A program made the position numbers and the translations under genes. This document shows positions 7,458 to 16,383 of a stretch of 64,000 bases of DNA, piece by piece. The stretch is from Terriglobales bacterium (GTDB taxonomy: Bacteria; Acidobacteriota; Terriglobia; Terriglobales; Acidobacteriaceae): assembly GCA_035651655.1 (NCBI GenBank), contig DASRFG010000033.1, forward strand, positions 1 to 64,000, given 5' to 3'. Every line of letters begins with the position of its first letter. Position 1 is the stretch's first letter. Under the pieces are notes generated by a model that saw nothing but the letters and a program-made list of their open reading frames with translations, searched no databases and had not been told where the DNA came from.

Positions 7458-8093
7458 TTAGGCCTTCACGTCCAGGCTGCGCCACAGATACCAGCACGCC
7501 ACCGAACAGTAGGGCTGCCACGGTTTCGCGATTTTCATGAGCTGCTTGTGATTGGGCAGCTTGCGTTTGCGGTAGAACTTTTTTATGGCAGCGCGAATAC
7601 CGTAATCAAGGGTGGGCATGATGTTGGGCCGGCGCAACGCAAAGATCAGGAACATATGCGCCGACCAGACACCGATGCCTTTGACGCGGGTGAGGTGCTC
7701 AATGACATCTTCGTCTGACATTTCGGGTAGGCGAGCAAAGTCTATTTCTCCGGCTGCGGTCCGCTGGGCGAGGTCGCGAATATAGCTCAGCTTCTGGCGG
7801 GAGAGGCCGCACGCCCGCATCTGTTTTTCGCTCAGAGCCAGGATGGATTCCGGGGTGAGCGGCGAATCGTCGGCGGAACTGTTCAGGCAGGCACAGCGCA
7901 GGCGACCGAAAATTGTGGCCGCAGCCTTACCGTTCAACTGTTGAAAGGCGATAGACCGAACCAAGGTCTCAAAGACGGGCTCGCGGTATTGCATGCGAAG
8001 CGGCCCGACACGCTCGATGATACCGGCCAAGACGGGGTCGGCAGATTTCAGATGGTCAACCGCTTGCTGCACGGGAGTTGGATTCTTCACCAA
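7458..8093 (-). CDS. DNA-3-methyladenine glycosylase II (AlkA-like, HhH-GPD superfamily)
   Basis: This is a base-excision repair enzyme that removes alkylated purines from DNA. It has 211 residues, the size of the compact AlkA/Mag-type proteins that lack the E. coli N-terminal domain. The helix-hairpin-helix LTRVKGIGVWSAH spans about 134-146 and is followed by the GPD segment. The catalytic Asp is D163 in TLDYGIRAA. No Cys cluster for an Fe-S centre is seen. The first codon is TTG within a sequence resembling a dispersed repeat; the GTG that follows is equally possible. It interrupts the two mutase subunit genes, and I infer no functional link to them. Confidence 0.9.
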   Translation of the reverse strand: MVKNPTPVQQAVDHLKSADPVLAGIIERVGPLRMQYREPVFETLVRSIAFQQLNGKAAATIFGRLRCACLNSSADDSPLTPESILALSEKQMRACGLSRQKLSYIRDLAQRTAAGEIDFARLPEMSDEDVIEHLTRVKGIGVWSAHMFLIFALRRPNIMPTLDYGIRAAIKKFYRKRKLPNHKQLMKIAKPWQPYCSVACWYLWRSLDVKA

Positions 8094-8113
8094 GGTGAAA
8101 AGACACAGAGAAT
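8087..8113. repeat. Degenerate copy 4 of the dispersed repeat
   Basis: TTCACCAAGGTGAAAAGACA followed by CAGAG resembles the ACCACAGAGACACAGAGG family but with changes. It covers the start codon region of the AlkA-like gene. The match is weak. Confidence 0.35.
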
Positions 8114-8206
8114 ATCAGACGCGTTTCGGGAAAGAAGGTACCTTGGTGTGGGATGAAACATCATGCTCAAGGTCTCAGCCGCCATACCATCGTTGTGGAG
8201 GAGACC

Positions 8207-8452
8207 ATGGCGACACGAAAACCGAAGGAAAGTGCGACCGTGCTGGAGTTGAGAAACATCAGCGAGCAACTGGCTCTCATAGCTACTCAATTACATCTTC
8301 TGCTGATTTACAAAGTGGACCCCGGGGCAGCCGAACTCGCAGGCGAGGGCGCTGAAAGCAGGGGACGTTTGTCTGCGGACCACGCGTTTGTTACCCGGCA
8401 GCGGGAGCGCTTCTCAGGAACAAGATTGGCGGCCACGAAGCGGCTTACGTGA
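8207..8452 (+). CDS. Small hypothetical protein, 81 residues
   Basis: I do not recognise the family. I chose the ATG at 8207 because a strong Shine-Dalgarno (GGAGGA, 8198-8203) lies just upstream; an in-frame ATG at 8153 lacks one. The predicted protein starts [20 protein letters not shown], has a hydrophobic or amphipathic stretch ([15 protein letters not shown], residues about 20-34) and a charged tail. It is the only rightward gene in this region, lying between two leftward genes. Its stop overlaps the stop of the mutase gene by eight bases, tail to tail. The good ribosome site favours a real gene, but composition alone does not prove it. Confidence 0.5.
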   Translation: MATRKPKESATVLELRNISEQLALIATQLHLLLIYKVDPGAAELAGEGAESRGRLSADHAFVTRQRERFSGTRLAATKRLT

Positions 8453-10244
8453 TGCTCATTTCCGTGTACGTTCCGTAAACCTGGCGCAGCGCCTCGCAGA
8501 TTTCGCCCACCGTGGCATAGGCGCGAACTGCCTCCACAATGTAAGGCATGGTATTGGCATTGGAGATTTTATCGTTGCTGCCGATCTTGGGCTCCTGGGC
8601 GGCTGCGCGCTTCAGGGCTTCGAGGCGGCGCTCTACTTCCTCATTGGACCGGCGCTGGCGCAGGTTTTTCAGCTTGGCCGACTGCTGCCGCGCAACCGTC
8701 TCGTCAATGTAGAGAATCTTCGGAGATTCCTCTTCAATCACAAAGTCGTTTACGCCGACAATGACTTTCTCTTTGGCCTCAACCGCGCGTTGGTATTGAT
8801 ACGAGGCTTCGGCAATCTCTTTCTGCGGATAACCGCGCTCGATGGCCTTGACCATGCCACCCATAGCATCCAGCTTGTCGAAGTAGTCGAAAGCACCTTT
8901 TTCCATATCGAGCGTGAGCCGCTCGAGGAAATAGGATCCGCCCAGCGGATCTACCGTCTGCGGCACACCGGACTCGTAGGCAATGATCTGTTGGGTGCGT
9001 AAAGCAATACGCGCCGCGGCTTCTGTGGGCAGGGCGAGGGCTTCGTCGTAAGAATCGGTATGCAGTGATTGAGTGCCGCCGAGCACCGCTGCTAACGCTT
9101 GGAGCGCCACGCGCGCGATGTTGTTCATGGGCTGCTGCGCCGGGAGCGAAACGCCAGCCGTTTGGGTGTGAAAGCGCATCAGCCAGGTGCGCTGCTTTTT
9201 GGCGTGAAAGCGGTCCTTCATCACCTGATACCAGATCTTGCGGGCCGCGCGGTACTTGGCAATCTCTTCAAAGAAATCGTTATGGGCGTTGAAGAAGAAG
9301 CTCAGGCGCTGGCCAAAATCGTCAACGTCAAGCCCGCGGCGGAGCGCCCACTCCACGTACTCCACGCCGTCGTAGAGGGTGAAGGCCAATTCCTGCAACG
9401 CCGTCGAGCCGGCCTCGCGGATGTGGTATCCGCTGATCGAAATGGTGTTGAACTTGGGAGTGAATCGGGAACCGAACTCGAAGGTGTCCACCACCAGCCG
9501 CATGGAGGGCGCGGGCGGATAAATGTATTCTTTCTGCGCGATGTATTCCTTAAGGATGTCGTTCTGGAGGGTGCCGGAGATTTTCTTCCAGTCGGCGCCC
9601 TGCTTCTCCGCCACCACCAGGTACATCGCCCACAACACCGAAGCCGGAGAGTTGATGGTCATGGAGACCGTGGTCTTCTCCAGATCAATGCCGTTGAAGA
9701 GGATCTCCATGTCCTCGAGTGAGTCAATGGCGACGCCACATTTGCCCACTTCCCCTTCACTGGCGGGGTGATCGGAGTCGTAGCCCATCAGCGTGGGCAG
9801 GTCGAAGGCCACCGAGAGTCCGCTTCCGCCGTGTTCGAGCAGGTACTTGTAGCGCTGGTTAGTCTCCTCCGGAGAAGCGAAGCCGGAGAACTGGCGCATG
9901 GTCCAAAGCTTCCCGCGGTAGCCGCTGGCGTGAATGCCACGGGTGAACGGCGGCTGTCCGGGATGATTCAGGTGCGTGTCGTAATCCCAATCCTCCGGCA
10001 AGTCGGCAGGCGTGTACAGGCGACGCACCGGCACACCGGAGATGGTGGTGAAGCGGGCGTTTCCGTGCTCATCAAGGTTGACGCCGCTGGGTGCGCCGAT
10101 TGGCTTTTCCGGCGCTTTCTCTAAAGCGGGAGCGAGGACTTCTTCCGCCCACTTTTTCTCGCCGGGAGAGGGATGTCGACCCTCGAACACATCCTGAATT
10201 GGGCTTTCGGCTACGGTCTTCGGAGTCTTGTTTTTGCCTGCCAT
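8445..10244 (-). CDS. Acyl-CoA mutase large subunit (methylmalonyl-CoA mutase family; isobutyryl-like active site)
   Basis: This is the catalytic TIM-barrel subunit of an adenosylcobalamin-dependent acyl-CoA mutase. It is about 600 residues long and lacks the C-terminal B12 domain, which is supplied by the gene at 6947. Family motifs are [28 protein letters not shown] and [12 protein letters not shown]. In the substrate pocket, the residue after TMRQ is Phe (F122 counting from the GTG at 10253) and the residue in KEYIAQKEY is Gln (Q240). Methylmalonyl-CoA mutases have Tyr and Arg there, while isobutyryl-CoA mutase has Phe and Gln. The ATG at 10244 is preferred over a GTG three codons earlier. 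The family is certain; substrate specificity is open. Confidence 0.92.
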   Translation of the reverse strand: MAGKNKTPKTVAESPIQDVFEGRHPSPGEKKWAEEVLAPALEKAPEKPIGAPSGVNLDEHGNARFTTISGVPVRRLYTPADLPEDWDYDTHLNHPGQPPFTRGIHASGYRGKLWTMRQFSGFASPEETNQRYKYLLEHGGSGLSVAFDLPTLMGYDSDHPASEGEVGKCGVAIDSLEDMEILFNGIDLEKTTVSMTINSPASVLWAMYLVVAEKQGADWKKISGTLQNDILKEYIAQKEYIYPPAPSMRLVVDTFEFGSRFTPKFNTISISGYHIREAGSTALQELAFTLYDGVEYVEWALRRGLDVDDFGQRLSFFFNAHNDFFEEIAKYRAARKIWYQVMKDRFHAKKQRTWLMRFHTQTAGVSLPAQQPMNNIARVALQALAAVLGGTQSLHTDSYDEALALPTEAAARIALRTQQIIAYESGVPQTVDPLGGSYFLERLTLDMEKGAFDYFDKLDAMGGMVKAIERGYPQKEIAEASYQYQRAVEAKEKVIVGVNDFVIEEESPKILYIDETVARQQSAKLKNLRQRRSNEEVERRLEALKRAAAQEPKIGSNDKISNANTMPYIVEAVRAYATVGEICEALRQVYGTYTEMSIT

Positions 10245-10300
10245 TTTCACCACGTGAGAACTATCAATAATAGAGATGCACCGCAGCGGTTACAAGGCAC

Positions 10301-11164
10301 TCAAGTCTGCTGCTTTCGTGTCAATTCCCAGGCTTTGGCGTACTTCCAGGAGACGTAAACCGAATGATAAAGGTGCAAGAGCAGGCCTTCGCGGCCATCC
10401 ATAAAGCCGAGCCGGATGAAATAGTTGTAAATGAACCTGGCGGCCGGCCGCAGGACAATGTTGAAGACGCTGAAGCTCCGCGGGGCGGAGGTTTGAGTGG
10501 CCATCTCCGCGCCGAGGGATGAGTAATGGTTCATGTGGTCAATGTAGTCGGAGAGAGTGGGATAGGAGTGGTGGATGAGGGAGTGCTTGAGTTTGCCGGC
10601 CGGCCCGTTGAGCTTGACATCTTCGTGGACCAGGCGGTCCTCGAAGCGGGCAGCGCCGCGGCGGAACAGGCGTAGCTTTGGATCGGGCCAAAAACCTCCG
10701 TATTTAATCCAGCGGCCGAGAAAAAAGTTCTTGCGTGGAATCCAGTAGCCAGCCGGTTCCTTTTCCAGGTTGCGTAATTTTTCCGGAGCCGACCGATTCG
10801 CCTCCACCGATGTGAGGCACCAGTTATCGGAAGGTTTTATAGGAACACTTTCGCGAATTGGGGACTGCTGTGCAATCTCACCGATGAGCTCTGGTTCGAG
10901 CGTTTCGTCTGCGTCCAGGGAGAGAATCCAGTCGCCGCTAGCTCTGTCGAGTGCTGAATTTTTTTGGGTTGCGTAGCCTTTCCAGGATTCGACAAAGGTT
11001 TTTGCGCCGAAGCTGCGGGCGATCTCAAGCGTACCGTCGGTCGAGCCGGAATCAACCACGATGATCTCCCCACCGACCTCGCGGACAAGGCCCGCAACGC
11101 TTTGCAGCGTGCGGCCGATGTTGGCTTCTTCGTTGTAAGTGATGATGACGACCGAAAGCGTCAC
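10301..11164 (-). CDS. Glycosyltransferase family 2, LPS-core type
   Basis: This is a GT-A fold sugar transferase of 287 residues, using a nucleotide sugar at the cytoplasmic membrane face. The N-terminal LSVVIITYNEEANIGRTLQSV and VVDSGSTDGT form the nucleotide-binding part, and LSLDADETLEPE carries the metal-binding DxD-like motif. The C-terminal half with GGFWPDPKLRLFRRG and VHEDV resembles WaaE/KdtX-type lipopolysaccharide-core transferases. No clear transmembrane helix is seen. It lies downstream of the TolC-like gene in the same direction, separated by a 123-base gap filled with repeats, so co-transcription is uncertain. The acceptor is unknown. Confidence 0.9.
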   Translation of the reverse strand: MTLSVVIITYNEEANIGRTLQSVAGLVREVGGEIIVVDSGSTDGTLEIARSFGAKTFVESWKGYATQKNSALDRASGDWILSLDADETLEPELIGEIAQQSPIRESVPIKPSDNWCLTSVEANRSAPEKLRNLEKEPAGYWIPRKNFFLGRWIKYGGFWPDPKLRLFRRGAARFEDRLVHEDVKLNGPAGKLKHSLIHHSYPTLSDYIDHMNHYSSLGAEMATQTSAPRSFSVFNIVLRPAARFIYNYFIRLGFMDGREGLLLHLYHSVYVSWKYAKAWELTRKQQT

Positions 11165-11172
11165 GGAGTGAA

Positions 11173-11208
11173 TTTAACCACAGAGGACACGGAGGGCACA
11201 GAGGAAAG
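11173..11208. repeat. Dispersed ACCACAGAGGACACGGAGG-type repeat, copy 5
   Basis: TTTAACCACAGAGGACACGG followed by AGGGCACAGAGG lies just upstream of the glycosyltransferase start codon. It is the longest and cleanest member, with three CACAGAGG/CACGGAGG units in tandem. Confidence 0.75.
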
Positions 11209-11223
11209 CGATGGTTTGAAGGT

Positions 11224-11246
11224 GGGCGCGGATTGAAGCCGCGCCC
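11224..11246. terminator. GC-rich hairpin between the TolC-like gene and the glycosyltransferase
   Basis: GGGCGCGG (11224-11231) and CCGCGCCC (11239-11246) form a perfect 8-base stem with a 7-base loop. Three T residues follow on the plus strand, but there is no T run on the transcribed (minus) side. It may be a weak terminator or a REP-like element. Confidence 0.4.
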
Positions 11247-11287
11247 TTTCAAGATGCTGCCGATAGCTATCGCGGTAAAGCCGAGGA

Positions 11288-13333
11288 TCAGTTCTGCGGC
11301 TGGTTTTGCGGTACCGGCTGTGACGGTGCTGGAGTTGGGCTTGGATTCTGCGGGTTCTGTTCGGTCCGCGGACCCACTCCCGGCACGTGCGGCATGCTGA
11401 CAACCTTGCCGCTCTCCGCCTGGGCCAAGTCTATGTTGTTGTGCGTCAGGGTCAAACCGGTCACTCGATCCAGTTCGACGCGGGACTTCTCGTAGGAGGA
11501 AAGCGCGGCCACGGTGTTGGATTGCGCTTGTGCCAGGTCGCGCTGTGCAGTCAAAACCAGAGTGGTCGTGGAAGCGCCGAGAGCGTACTTTTTCTGTTCG
11601 GCTTCCAGCGACTGCTGGGCAAACCTCTGAGCTTCACGGGCTGCTTCCACCTGGGCCCGGTTCTGCTGCACCGCAAATTGCGCGTTGCGCACTTGGATGA
11701 TGATCTGGTTCTGGAGTTCTTGCAGCAGCAATTGCGCCTGCCGATATTCGAACTCTGAGCGCACTTGTGTGGCTTGCGCGGTGCGGTTGCGGATGGGGAT
11801 ATTGACGTTGAATCCGATGGCATAGTCTGGGTTGTTGTAGCCGAAAAGGGTGGAATAAGAGTGGCCCAACCCGGTCGGCGGCTGTACCTGGCTTGCGGGC
11901 GTGCAGAAGCTGCTTTTGTTGGGTCCAGCTGGTGCGCAGATGGTGAGCGGGTTGGTCTCGCCCGCTATAGCACTGGCTCCGTACCAGCCGACCAAGTCCA
12001 GGCTGGGCAGCAGTTCGTTTCGGGTAGCTTTCTTTGTAATGTCACGGTTCACCAAATCAATGCGCGACTGGGCCATTTCGGGGCGGTGCGAGAGCGCATC
12101 ATTGATAAGATCCTGGACGGGAACCACCGGCTCGGCGGAAGGAACCGCCATGGTATCTGTCGGGATCACGTGGGCGCCTGCCAGCACGGGATCAGAAAGG
12201 TTCCGCGTGATGGCGTTCTTCATGAGCAGTTCCTGCAGTTGGAGATTGGTTTGGGCGACAATCAAGGTCTGATTGGCTGCGGCAACGCCGCTGCTGGCGC
12301 GCACGATCTCGATAGGAGCAAGGGTGCCGATCTCTACCTGCTTCTGATTGTCTGCAAGCGTTTTCTTGGCCAATGCCAGTGAGCTTTCCTGCACGTTTAC
12401 ATTTTCGTAGGCGCTGACCAGGTCCCAGTAGATGTTCTGAATTTGTGACACAGTATTGATCGCCTGGTTACGGAAAGCGACGTCAGAGATTTCGCGATTA
12501 TTTTTAGCAATGGTAATAAAGCGCTTGTTGGCGGCGAGGCTGAGGCCTTGCAGCAGATGCTGAGTGAGGGCGAGGCGGAAGCCATTGTTAAGAATTGGGT
12601 TGAGACCGTTAAACAAGCTATTTGTGGTCTGGCGTTGATTGTTGAACCCGAGGTTGATGGCAGTCCCGGAGGCGAAGGCTTGCTGGTAAGCGAAATTCGC
12701 GGTCGCGGTGTTCGTCAGCAGGTTCCTGGCTCCGGCAAACGGGCTGGAGGTGGGCTGTGCAAGGTGTTCAATACTCAGTCCGGAAGTGAAGACCGGGTCA
12801 TAATTGCCAATGGGCGGGCCCGCGCCGATGGTTGATTGAACCAGTCCCGAAGCGCCGGTACCAGCTCCACCAGTCGCAGCCGTAGTTCCGCCCGCGCCCG
12901 TCCCGCTGGCTCCCGTAGTGCTACTGCCCACGCCGCCTGCGCCGATGCTGCCGACGCCCCCTCCCGGTGTACCTTGCACCAAGCCGGTGTTCACGCCTAA
13001 GGTCGACTGGCCAGCCTTGGCGCGCCAAATATCCGTATCTGCAATGGGCAAGTTGTAGCGTGCGATGGCTATGTCGAGATTGTTCTCGAGCGCCAGAGCG
13101 ATGGCATCATTCAGCGAGAGGGTCAAGGTGCCATCGTGCATCAGTTGGTCAATGCGAGTGGTGTTGCCGAAATTAGGGGGTGGCACCTTGCGAGGCGTGT
13201 ACGGCGCCCACAGCAAAGGCAGATGGCTCTGCGGCTTCAAGTAATCTTGTTGCGCCCAGAATGCAGGCGGCATAACCAGGGCGGCAGATAACAAAATCAG
13301 GCACTTGGCGATACTCAGACGGCTAAAACGCAT
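11288..13333 (-). CDS. TolC family outer-membrane efflux/secretion protein
   Basis: This is an outer-membrane channel that works with an inner-membrane pump and a periplasmic adaptor; neither partner is encoded here. It is 681 residues long with an N-terminal signal sequence (LSIAKCLILLSAALVMPPAFWAQ written in parts: hydrophobic core 10-25, cleavage near WAQ). Two OEP repeats follow, with the coiled-coil features of TolC (LSLNDAIALALENNLDI near 75-91; VEAAREAQRFAQQSLEAEQ near 560). A Gly/Thr/Ala-rich insert, roughly residues 125-175, interrupts the first repeat. The C-terminal tail is rich in Pro, Gln and Asn. Substrate unknown. Confidence 0.88.
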   Translation of the reverse strand: MRFSRLSIAKCLILLSAALVMPPAFWAQQDYLKPQSHLPLLWAPYTPRKVPPPNFGNTTRIDQLMHDGTLTLSLNDAIALALENNLDIAIARYNLPIADTDIWRAKAGQSTLGVNTGLVQGTPGGGVGSIGAGGVGSSTTGASGTGAGGTTAATGGAGTGASGLVQSTIGAGPPIGNYDPVFTSGLSIEHLAQPTSSPFAGARNLLTNTATANFAYQQAFASGTAINLGFNNQRQTTNSLFNGLNPILNNGFRLALTQHLLQGLSLAANKRFITIAKNNREISDVAFRNQAINTVSQIQNIYWDLVSAYENVNVQESSLALAKKTLADNQKQVEIGTLAPIEIVRASSGVAAANQTLIVAQTNLQLQELLMKNAITRNLSDPVLAGAHVIPTDTMAVPSAEPVVPVQDLINDALSHRPEMAQSRIDLVNRDITKKATRNELLPSLDLVGWYGASAIAGETNPLTICAPAGPNKSSFCTPASQVQPPTGLGHSYSTLFGYNNPDYAIGFNVNIPIRNRTAQATQVRSEFEYRQAQLLLQELQNQIIIQVRNAQFAVQQNRAQVEAAREAQRFAQQSLEAEQKKYALGASTTTLVLTAQRDLAQAQSNTVAALSSYEKSRVELDRVTGLTLTHNNIDLAQAESGKVVSMPHVPGVGPRTEQNPQNPSPTPAPSQPVPQNQPQN

Positions 13334-13597
13334 GCGATTATCTCCATCAATTAGTGCTTAACATCTGTGAATGCACGACACGGAACAGACTCTAAAACGC
13401 GGCAAATGTCATCACCGTATACGTGAGCGGGAGCGGATCGGTTTCATATTTCCGGCGTCCAGCCGCACCCAACCGGCTTCGACCTGCGGCGTGAAGTCCA
13501 ACAGTATAGTCAAACAGACGCTGCTATCCGGTTTGGCAACAAACATTTGTAAGTGTCTTCGATTGCCACAGCGGGGGTTTAGATTCGCTGAATTCCA

Positions 13598-14347
13598 ATG
13601 CGCAACCTGAAAATTACGCTGGCTTATGACGGCTTCGACTTCCACGGCTGGCAGGTGCAACCCGGACTCCCGACCATACAGGGCTTGCTGCAAGCAGCGC
13701 TTGAACGCATCACCGGCGAAAAGGTGTTGCCGCAAGGTTCTGGGCGCACTGATGCCGGTGTGCACGCGCTTGCACAAGTGGCTAGTTGCGCCATTGAATC
13801 GCCTATTCCCGCCGACAATCTGGTGGTCGCGCTTAACGATAGTTTGCCCCCAGCGATACGCGTGCTGCGGGTGGAAGAGGCTGCGCCGGATTTTCATGCC
13901 CGGGGTGCAGCACGTGCCAAGACGTACCGCTACCGTATGCATAGGGCAGCCATTTGCCCGCCATTTAGCGCCCGCTACGTTTACCACTATCCCTACCCCT
14001 TGGACGAAGCTGCCATGAGCGCCGCCGCCCACCAAGTCGTTGGCGAGCACGATTTCACCTCTTTTGCGGCCGTCGATCCGGAGCGTGGAGGGGATGAGAC
14101 AACGTCGAATGTGCGCACTATTTTTACGTCCTCCTGGGAACGCCAAGGCGACGAGTTGGTTTACACCGTACGTGGCAATGGATTCCTGCACCACATGGTG
14201 CGCAATCTGGTCGGCACGTTTTTGCTAATAGGAAAGGGGACGCTGGGCGAGTCAGACCTGGGGCGCATCTTATCTGCGTGTGACCGGTCGGCTGCCGGGC
14301 CCACTGCCCCGGCGCACGGGCTGTATCTGGTGAACGTGGAATATTAA
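13598..14347 (+). CDS. truA: tRNA pseudouridine(38-40) synthase TruA
   Basis: The enzyme converts uridines 38-40 of the tRNA anticodon stem-loop to pseudouridine. It has 249 residues, typical for bacterial TruA. The catalytic Asp is D52 in GSGRTDAGVHALAQ. The N-terminal LAYDGFDFHGWQ and the C-terminal NGFLHHMVRNLVGT motifs are family signatures. The ATG at 13598 matches the family start. It is the first rightward gene after the leftward block, and the 264-base gap upstream must hold promoters for truA and for the TolC-like gene. Confidence 0.96.
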   Translation: MRNLKITLAYDGFDFHGWQVQPGLPTIQGLLQAALERITGEKVLPQGSGRTDAGVHALAQVASCAIESPIPADNLVVALNDSLPPAIRVLRVEEAAPDFHARGAARAKTYRYRMHRAAICPPFSARYVYHYPYPLDEAAMSAAAHQVVGEHDFTSFAAVDPERGGDETTSNVRTIFTSSWERQGDELVYTVRGNGFLHHMVRNLVGTFLLIGKGTLGESDLGRILSACDRSAAGPTAPAHGLYLVNVEY

Positions 14348-14389
14348 TCGCGAGATCAGCCCCCGCGAATAGACTGGAAATTCTCGACC

Positions 14390-15970
14390 GTGAGCGGCAT
14401 GGCGACAGAAGCCAAAATCACGACTGCGCGAATAGTCTCCGTGAATCCTGCGACCGGAGAAGTGTTGCGGGAGTTCGCCTGCTGGGGCGAAGCTGAAGTG
14501 GTGTCTGCGGCCGCGCGTGCCCGAGCAGCGCAACCGGCGTGGGACGCGCTGGGCGTCCGGCGACGGGCGGACATCCTGCGGCGATTCCAGCGACTGCTGC
14601 ATGACCGGAAATCAGATGTTGCGCGATTGATTACCCGCGAGGCTGGTAAACCTTACGTCGAAGCGCTGCTAACGGAAGTTCTGGTGGCGCTCGACGCTGC
14701 CCGCTTTTGCGCTGACAATGCATACTCGGTCATGCGCGACCAGGCGGTCCCGCATGCCAACCTGGTCATGAAGGCGAAACGCGGACGCATCCTGCGCGAG
14801 CCCTGGGGCGTGGTGGGCATCATCTCGCCGTGGAATTATCCATTCTCTATCCCCGCGACTGAAAGTCTGGCAGCGCTGGTGTGCGGTAATGCAGTAGTGC
14901 TGAAGCCGTCAGAGCTAACCTCACTGGCTGCACTCGAACTGCAATCGCTGCTGCACGCGGCGGGCGTCCCGGGGGATGTTTTTCAGGTGGTGGTCGGCGA
15001 CGGTGCTACGGGAGCGGCGTTGCTCGGCAGCGATATAGATAAGCTGATCTTTACTGGCAGCGTGGCCAGTGGAAAGCGAGTGGCGGAGGCTGCGGCAGCG
15101 CGGCTGTTACCAGTGGTGCTCGAGTTAGGCGGCAAAGACCCCATGCTGGTGCTCGACGATGCCGACATGCAAGTCGCGTCCAGCGCGGCGGTTTGGGGCG
15201 CGTTTGTGAATGCCGGCCAGGCGTGCCTTTCGGTGGAGCGCTGCTATGTGCATCGCAGCCTGTATGAACGCTTTTTGAACGCCTGCGTAGAAAAAACCAA
15301 GCAGCTCTGGGTGGGCAACGGCCTGGATCCGGAGACTGATGTGGGCCCGATGATTCACCAACGCCAGCTGCAGATTGTCGAGGCACATGTGGAAGATGCG
15401 AGGTCGCGGGGCGCACGCGTGCTGGCGGGAGGTATGCGGCTACCTCAGACCGGGCCGAACTTTTATGCGCCCACTGTGATCGCCGACGTCAATCACCAAA
15501 TGGCAGTGATGCGGGAAGAAACTTTTGGTCCGGTGCTGCCGGTAATGCCGTTCCATTCCGACGAGGAAGCTGTCAGCCTGGCAAATGACTCGGAATTTGG
15601 TCTCGCGGCCAGCATCTGGACGCGCGACCGCGCTCGCGGTGAACGTCTAGCCAAGCGAATTCACACCGGGACAGTAATGGTGAACGATGTGCTCTCCTGT
15701 TTTGGTATCAGCGAGTCGCCGCACGGGGGGATGAAGGCAAGCGGACTTGGGCACACACATGGAAGACTGGGAATGGAAGAGATGGTGCGGACAAAGTATG
15801 TGGATTCGGACATGCTGCCGAGATTGCGTAAAGTATGGTGGTACGGCTACGGGCCGAAGTTTAATCGGCAGATGGAAGGCTTTTTGGACTTTCTGTTCGC
15901 ACGCGGAGCTCGCCGAATCGCGGGCGGCATGCGCTCAGCAGGAGCCTACCTGCGCAAGCGATGGCTGTGA
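14390..15970 (+). CDS. Aldehyde dehydrogenase with a C-terminal extension
   Basis: This is an NAD(P)-dependent oxidoreductase that converts an aldehyde to the acid. It is 526 residues long. Cofactor and active-site motifs are GIISPWNYPFSIP (Rossmann entry), FTGSVASGKRV, the catalytic Glu in LELGGKDPM and the catalytic Cys in NAGQACLSVER. The last 50 residues or so (WWYGYGPKFNRQMEGFLDFL onward) extend beyond a minimal ALDH. They are basic and aromatic, which could favour membrane association as in fatty-aldehyde dehydrogenases, though that is inference. It lies 42 bases after truA in the same direction. The substrate is not evident. Confidence 0.9.
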   Translation: MSGMATEAKITTARIVSVNPATGEVLREFACWGEAEVVSAAARARAAQPAWDALGVRRRADILRRFQRLLHDRKSDVARLITREAGKPYVEALLTEVLVALDAARFCADNAYSVMRDQAVPHANLVMKAKRGRILREPWGVVGIISPWNYPFSIPATESLAALVCGNAVVLKPSELTSLAALELQSLLHAAGVPGDVFQVVVGDGATGAALLGSDIDKLIFTGSVASGKRVAEAAAARLLPVVLELGGKDPMLVLDDADMQVASSAAVWGAFVNAGQACLSVERCYVHRSLYERFLNACVEKTKQLWVGNGLDPETDVGPMIHQRQLQIVEAHVEDARSRGARVLAGGMRLPQTGPNFYAPTVIADVNHQMAVMREETFGPVLPVMPFHSDEEAVSLANDSEFGLAASIWTRDRARGERLAKRIHTGTVMVNDVLSCFGISESPHGGMKASGLGHTHGRLGMEEMVRTKYVDSDMLPRLRKVWWYGYGPKFNRQMEGFLDFLFARGARRIAGGMRSAGAYLRKRWL

Positions 15971-16000
15971 GAGTTCGGTTAGAATGGGCGCGAGCGGCGC

Positions 16001-16363
16001 TTGCCGCAACTTAACCCGAGGTCCAGGCCCTTGGCGACACAGGCGCAGTCGGCGCAGGCACCACAGCAACTTCCTCATCATAAAGTGAAAATCAAGAAAC
16101 CGGGTCAGCGCGCCTGCAACGAAAAAGATGCGAAGGGAAAGCTCTGCGGTGGCCATTTAAAGCGCTGGTACTACGTGGACGACATCATGGAGCGGGAGCA
16201 CGACGGCGACGTGGAGAAGGCGTTTGGGCGTGACGCGGAGATTTATCGCTGCGAGCACTGCAAAACCTTGTATCTGCCGAGCCCCGTGGACCCACAGGGC
16301 ACGAATGTTGCCGGGCAAGGGCAAATCTCCACTCCCGGTCTGACTTTGCCGCCAAAGGCATAG
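16001..16363 (+). CDS. Small Cys-pair (zinc-ribbon-like) hypothetical protein
   Basis: No family is recognised. The frame is 120 residues long from a TTG at 16001; an in-frame GTG at 16085 would give a 92-residue protein beginning just before the conserved-looking part. Two Cys pairs are visible: C near 39 with C near 49 (ACNEKDAKGKLCGGH), and C near 85 with C near 88 (RCEHCKTLYLP), separated by WYYVDDIMEREHDGDVEKAF. The C-x2-C and the split C-x9-C suggest a zinc ribbon. It is soluble with no signal peptide. It sits 20 bases before the isopropylmalate-synthase-like gene and may share its transcript. Confidence 0.65.
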   Translation: MPQLNPRSRPLATQAQSAQAPQQLPHHKVKIKKPGQRACNEKDAKGKLCGGHLKRWYYVDDIMEREHDGDVEKAFGRDAEIYRCEHCKTLYLPSPVDPQGTNVAGQGQISTPGLTLPPKA

Positions 16364-16383
16364 CACCGCATCGAAATGATTTA

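Noticed and set aside
13412..14194. Leftward 260-codon frame opposite truA
   Set aside because: Antisense of truA, which has an intact catalytic Asp motif and family length.
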